A DNA stretch of 35,414 nt from contig JAQIFP010000095.1 of assembly GCA_030141585.1 (NCBI GenBank), positions 1,432 through 36,845 on the forward strand, in the 5' to 3' direction. This DNA comes from Ophryocystis elektroscirrha (Eukaryota > Apicomplexa > Conoidasida > Neogregarinorida > Ophryocystidae). The number at the start of each line of letters is the position of its first letter. Within the stretch, counting starts at the first letter, position 1. Under the pieces are notes generated by a model. It made no database searches. It had not been told where the DNA came from and worked only from the letters and a program-made list of their open reading frames with translations. The translations under genes were made by a program, and so were the position numbers. Below, piece by piece: positions 33,611-35,414 of the stretch.

Positions 33611-35414
33611 ATGTCTAATAAGTTAGTTTGTGACAAATGTGGTGGTACGGATATGATATACTGTGATAGCCGTGGCGACACATATTGCACAACATGTGGA
33701 TATGTGATGGAAGAAAATCACATGGTAGATTCAATAACGTTCACAGAAAATTCTTCTGGAGCAGTCAAAGCAATAGGCCAATTCATTCCGTCCACAGGAT
33801 TTACGTTGACATACAATTCAAGAGAGATCAGAGAATTAACACTTCAAAGAGGCTACAATAATATTCAACAAATTGCAGACCGTCTCCAGCTTCCTATGAA
33901 CCTTGTTGAAGCTGCTCAACGCATTTACGTAATTGGCGTCCAGCGCGGTTTTACTATTGGTAGAATCAGTCAGCATGTTGCCGCTGCTTGTCTCTATATT
34001 AGCTGCCGAAGAGAAAAAGCGCCTCAACTTTTAGTAGACTTCTCAGATGTCCTCCTTACTCCTGCAAAGATTCTTGGCCGAGTAAGTTATAGCTATAAGT
34101 CTATATCTTATTATTATTAATAATTATATTAAATATAAAGATTAAATATATATAGATATGCATTTATTATACATATGATTAATTATATATTAATAAAACT
34201 CGAAAAATAAACGTAATATAAGCATAATATGATTATATTATAAGGAGCTTATATATGGATATACAGAGAATAAGTTATTATTTGTACGAAAGATTTTGGT
34301 CAGATGTTTGTGAAGATGCTTCGAGTGTTAAGAATATATGTACCTACAATTGATCCTTCTCTATTTATGGAGCGTTTTGCCTCCCAAATGAAATTGAATG
34401 ACAAAGCGCATGATGTTGCTCAAACGGGAGTTCGACTGGTTCAAGCAATGACGCGAGATTGGATCTCTACAGGACGTCGTCCCACAGGATTATGTGGAGC
34501 TGCTTTGCTTATAGCCGCTAGATACCATGGAATCAAAGTTAATGCAGAGGACATTAGTTCTATAATTCGAATGGCGTCCTCAACTATTTCAAAACGTTTA
34601 GCTGAATTCAAAAAAACAGCAACTGCTCAATTAAAACAATCTGAATTTGAAAAAACCGATCTTCTTTCCCTTCCTGTTATTTCTGAACCTCCTTGTTTGA
34701 AATCTAGTCGCTCGAAGCTACTAGCATTGAACTCACCTTCAGAACCTCTTCTAGCTTTACCCCTTGCTTCTCCTGTATCTTCCAGTCGTGTCAATTTAGT
34801 AGCGTCGACTGATGAAATTTGTAATCAAAGTCCCGACGGTAATGCCATCACTGGTTTGGCCCATCAAATGCTAAATGCAATAGAAGAACAATTTCAACTT
34901 CCTCATGGAAGCGAACTTGAACAACTTGGGACTCAATCGGAACCTGAACCGGATCCAGATCCTCTTAAACATTTATTAACATCTGTCAAACAAAAAATCC
35001 CTGAATTATCTGAAGAATTAGTGCAGCAACCTTCTCTTAGCTTATTAAATGGTAATAAAACAGTTATATTCACTGCATACGTAAGTTTCACTTATGTATA
35101 TAAAAATTAATAATCACTCAACTTCAATCTTACTATAGTGGGTTGGTGACTTTTATACATCATAAAATTGTGTTTATTTATTAGTAGTATTTATTTATAT
35201 TTTCATATTGAATGTTTTATATAAAATATATGTACATTTAAAAAAAAAAAAAAAAAAAAATTATATATAAAATTATATATAAATAACTTTTTTTTGACAT
35301 ATCGTTTCAGTTGCAGAATCAGAAGCTGAAAACTTTCCTGTTATTAAGCAGCACGAAGAACCTGAAGAAGAAACTCTTAGTGACGTTAGTGACGGAGAGG
35401 TTAATAGACTTCTT
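33611..35414 (+). CDS. BRF1: TFIIIB subunit BRF1 (3' end outside window)
   Basis: TFIIB-related factor that recruits RNA polymerase III to tRNA and 5S genes as part of TFIIIB. Exons 33611-34081, 34304-35051 and 35311 onward; introns 222 and 259 bp. N-terminal zinc ribbon: C7, C10, C26, C29 (CDKCGGTD, then CTTCG). Next ENSSGAVKAIGQF matches the BRF1 linker (ESS.G.S.AVGQF). Two cyclin-like repeats follow: IGRISQHVAAACLYISCR with LLVDFSDVL, and RDWISTGRRPTGLCGAALLI with ASSTISKRLAEF. After a Ser/Leu-rich spacer, the last visible part TLSDVSDGEVNRLL matches the BRF1 homology block (compare LSDIDDEEI) that binds TBP. The exon 2 end at 35051 (g|gtaata) gives the right frame. A strong GTAAGT at 35081 would put exon 3 out of frame. 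The remaining C-terminus lies beyond 35414. Confidence 0.95.

Noticed and set aside
1..35414. Transposable elements, CRISPR arrays or bacterial operons
   Set aside because: No transposase, reverse transcriptase or terminal repeats were seen, the tandem arrays are microsatellites, and the genes are spliced.

Overview
The window is AT-rich eukaryotic nuclear DNA carrying a dense set of intron-rich protein-coding genes. Every intron modelled here has GT-AG ends. I read thirteen complete genes, two genes cut by the window edges (a last exon at the left, BRF1 at the right) and one tRNA gene. The histone H2B starts MSGKG.AQK and keeps the [11 protein letters not shown] block, which is closest to the H2B.Z variant of apicomplexans as I remember that family. 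The C3H1 zinc finger with a GC.NG..C..CH pattern is also common in alveolates. I therefore infer an AT-rich alveolate, probably apicomplexan-like, but the sequence alone does not prove this.

Layout from left to right: a 36-bp tandem repeat in an intron and the last exon of a coiled-coil protein (1-315); intronless H2B (941-1309, +); a small DUF1769-like protein (1988-3553, -); a single-exon two-pass membrane protein (4529-5647, -); an 18-exon RTEL1-type helicase with a C-terminal RING finger (5807-11591, -); an unknown 177-residue protein (12004-12617, -); a 9-exon EST1/SMG-like protein ending in a Zc3h12a-type NYN domain that has lost most catalytic acids (13515-17469, -); a C3H1 zinc-finger protein whose first intron contains repeats and an assembly gap (18012-19990, -); an SLC35F6-like transporter (20599-22885, +); the ribosome-biogenesis factor RPF1 (23242-25986, +), whose coding end overlaps that of a LOA1-like acyltransferase (25956-27615, -); two convergent coiled-coil proteins (27899-29381, + and 29505-31965, -), the second with a tRNA-Pro(UGG) gene antisense in an intron; an unknown 188-residue protein (32024-33392, +); and the TFIIIB subunit BRF1 (33611-35414, +, cut by the right edge).

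The genes do not form one pathway. They are housekeeping genes: chromatin (H2B), genome stability (RTEL1), RNA surveillance (EST1/SMG-like), ribosome assembly (RPF1), Pol III transcription (BRF1, with a Pol III-transcribed tRNA gene nearby), lipid synthesis (LOA1-like) and transport (SLC35F6-like).

The most striking global feature is two intron classes. About 25 of roughly 63 modelled introns are only 28-37 bp long. Most of the others are between about 100 and 1100 bp, and the longest are filled with TA-rich microsatellites. Exon-intron structures were derived by hand from GT-AG sites, phase agreement and protein-family similarity, without transcripts. The many open frames running through TATA/ACATAT repeats are not genes.
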